From Nomia melanderi (Eukaryota > Arthropoda > Insecta > Hymenoptera > Halictidae), in contig NC_134999.1 of NCBI RefSeq assembly GCF_051020985.1, positions 31,219,160 through 31,283,159 on the forward strand: a DNA stretch of 64,000 nucleotides. The letters run 5' to 3'. Below the pieces are notes generated by a model. The model ran no database searches. It was not told the DNA's origin and was given only the letters and a program-made list of their open reading frames with translations. Each line of letters opens with the position of its first letter. Position 1 is the first letter of the stretch. This document shows positions 62,077 to 64,000 of the stretch, one piece after another. The translations under genes were made by a program, and so were the position numbers.

Positions 62077-62307
62077 TTAGCCCTTTGCACTCGAGAGGTG
62101 ACTCTGGATTTGATATAATAAAATTGGAAAGTCTTATGTATGATATTCAATTTTGTACAATGCATCGGTATATGAAACATTGGAATACAATAGCTTATTT
62201 CTTTGTTTACGTGTTTATGTTTTCTCAGTAGATTCAAGGAATATCAAAGTTAGATTGGAAAATATTCTATATTTCTAGTGAAAAGCTTTGAGACTGCGAA
62301 GGGTTAG
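62077..62307. mobile_element. TTAG-flanked MITE, family B copy 4
   Basis: The left end is TTAGCCCTTTGCACTCGAGA then GGTGACTCT, close to the copies at 39131 and 54305. The right end reads AGACTGCGAAGGGTTAG. Both flanks carry TTAG in the same orientation, so this copy either used a TTAG target or both flanks share a change. About 231 bp. Confidence 0.65.
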
Positions 62308-64000
62308 ACCGAGGAAGTTCAGAGAAAACTTTTATGAAAGAAATTGAAATTAAATATAGTTTTTGGTCTCTTGGAATTTTTTAATACGTTGAAAATTGGA
62401 TCGAAGTGTAGCGGAACGTATATAATATTACATTTCTAACTTTTTAAGGGTTTTAATATTGTAAGCGTACACAATTCTGCAATCTAATGATGATAGAGCA
62501 TTTTGGAAGATAGAATGAAGTATTTGTTAAATGTACAAAATATAATTATAAATTATTTCACTGATTTCTATGATAGACAGATATGCTTTCCAAAACGGCA
62601 TGTCTTTCTACGTTTTCTGTTTAGTGCAAAGAAGATGATAATTAAATACATATATCATCGCAATACGAAACACGTCTACTGGGAAATGATTCTACAGGGA
62701 GAAATGAGTTTTACACGTGACTGGAATGACCCAGATTATAGTAGAACGTTAGTGGTAGTCTTTAAGTCATGTGCCAGAGTCGTTGCTCTTTTGGTTAGAG
62801 TAGCTGTGCGGTGACGAGTTAAAAAAAATTGTACACAGAACAGCCGGCTTGTGGCATGCAGCCATCTATAAATCACAGTAACATAGAAACCGCTACAAAA
62901 TTCAATGATGGTAACATTGCAGTTGAAATCTGATGGAGCAATTAATCAAGTACTTGCATCTATTTCAAATAAAATGTATGTTTCTATTAAGACCCAAATA
63001 AACCGAAAATCTTATTCTTATATTATATCCATTAAACTTTCAATTCTACTGAAATATACAAAAATCTTCAACCAAATTATAATACGTGCAAAATATTAAA
63101 TCTTTCATAGCCATTATCTATTTGTCCTGCATTCCACGTATCATTAGTCGATTCGCCATACAACATTCCTGAGAAATATCACAAATTGAAATTACTTCAT
63201 CAACCACACTTCTCAATTACTACACTTGAAATTAAACATCATATAAATGAACATCGAATTCTCCTTTGTCTCGGGTAAATCATTAATGACAGAGTAATTC
63301 TTTATACACCAATGAAATAAATCATTGGTTAATCTATCGCATTCCATTTCCAACCAAAAGCTTAAACTTTCACAAAATAAACATTCTGTTTTATTTTCAT
63401 CTGCATATACACGAAGTTCCCATATGGCAACAGTGATAAAATGCAATAAATAACATTTCCTTATTTATTTATTTATATCGCCACACCGCATTTAAATAGA
63501 ATAACATCCATATATATTTTAACTTCTCGCTAAAATGCGCGCGACAGAGGGTTAAGGGATTAATAATTAATGAAAACAAACGGTATCCGCGTTATTCGGG
63601 CTCGACGCGACGCAACGCGCAACAGCGCGTACTCAGCAAGAAAACGGAGCGTGTATGGGAGAATATCCGGTGGAATAGCCGCGCGCCACGGCTTCTCCTA
63701 CATGGCCACGTATGCGCATACATACGTTATAAACAGCGACGAAGGGGTCCTGACGGCCGATCGGTCGCTTTGGACGAGCTGCCAGTCACGCAATTACATC
63801 AATCGGTCGTCGACGACGATCCGGCCGCGCAGGGCACCGAAGAAAGGAGACGTAAAACGCATCTGCGATAAGCGCCGTTGCGAATGCGAATGCGATCTTT
63901 GTTGCCGAAGGTGGACTTTGAATCTTTGAACTTTCCGTTGCACGCGGAATAAATTTTATAAAGTGTGCATGAAACGATTCAGCGACGAGTCATTTAAAAT

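Larger units (their letters stand above)
57362..64000. other. Region to the right edge, probably a further integrin intron
   Basis: No integrin exon upstream of 57361 was recognised, so the region is most simply intron, with the signal-peptide and first propeller exons beyond 64000. It is mostly AT-rich with GC-rich patches (58380-58650, 59340-59780, 60480-60700, 61570-61960, 63560-63930). It holds MITEs of families A, B and C-like and a fold-back element. The open frame 63570-63929 (plus) is Arg/Cys-rich, without recognisable domains. Confidence 0.45.

Noticed and set aside
1..64000. CRISPR arrays, tRNA or rRNA genes, viral or bacterial genes
   Set aside because: No regularly spaced direct repeats, no tRNA-like promoter boxes with cloverleaf potential, and no recognisable viral or bacterial proteins were seen by eye.

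Overview
The window is animal nuclear DNA, most likely from a hymenopteran insect. I infer this from GT-AG introns with long AT-rich stretches, CpG-rich GC blocks set in AT-rich DNA, and two genes whose products match insect families. No species can be fixed from the sequence alone.

Three genes can be supported. (1) 16306-16965 (+) encodes an unrecognised 219-residue protein with two membrane segments and a glycosylation-rich loop. (2) 20108-29562 (+) is a complete PAN2 gene, the nuclease subunit of the PAN2-PAN3 poly(A) deadenylase. I reconstructed it as 21 coding exons giving 1312 residues, and every junction keeps frame. It has the DEDDh nuclease residues, a ubiquitin-protease-like domain lacking its catalytic cysteine, and an unexpected C-x5-C-x4-C-x3-H finger. 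(3) 33526-57361 (-) is the 3' part of an alpha-integrin gene of the PS2 (inflated) / alpha-V / alpha-5 class. Eight exons give 1419 residues; the first exons lie beyond the right edge. It carries a roughly 540-residue insert in the membrane-proximal extracellular region, with a highly charged helix and a duplicated small module. PAN2 and the integrin gene converge tail to tail across 29563-33525.

Layout: 1-16 kb shows no convincing coding gene. It has a CpG-rich start with one possible leader exon, AT-rich stretches, and GC-rich blocks (about 8.4-12.5 and 13.6-15.6 kb) rich in homeodomain-type TAAT cores that look like regulatory DNA. 16-20 kb holds the two-membrane-segment gene and AT-rich spacer. 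20-29.6 kb is PAN2. 33.5-57.4 kb is the integrin gene with a 13.7-kb intron. 57.4-64 kb is most simply the next integrin intron.

The introns and spacers are dotted with short non-autonomous DNA transposons. At least six copies of one roughly 215-bp TTAA-ended family sit between 37 and 59 kb, and there are several members of other TTAA-ended families, two TA-flanked mariner-type elements, solitary mariner and Tc1 ends, a fold-back element of about 0.8 kb, and a minisatellite of about 60 bp. I saw no CRISPR array, tRNA or rRNA gene and no prokaryotic or viral gene. No new multi-gene system is evident; the most original content is the two domain insertions in PAN2 and the integrin, and the repeat families.
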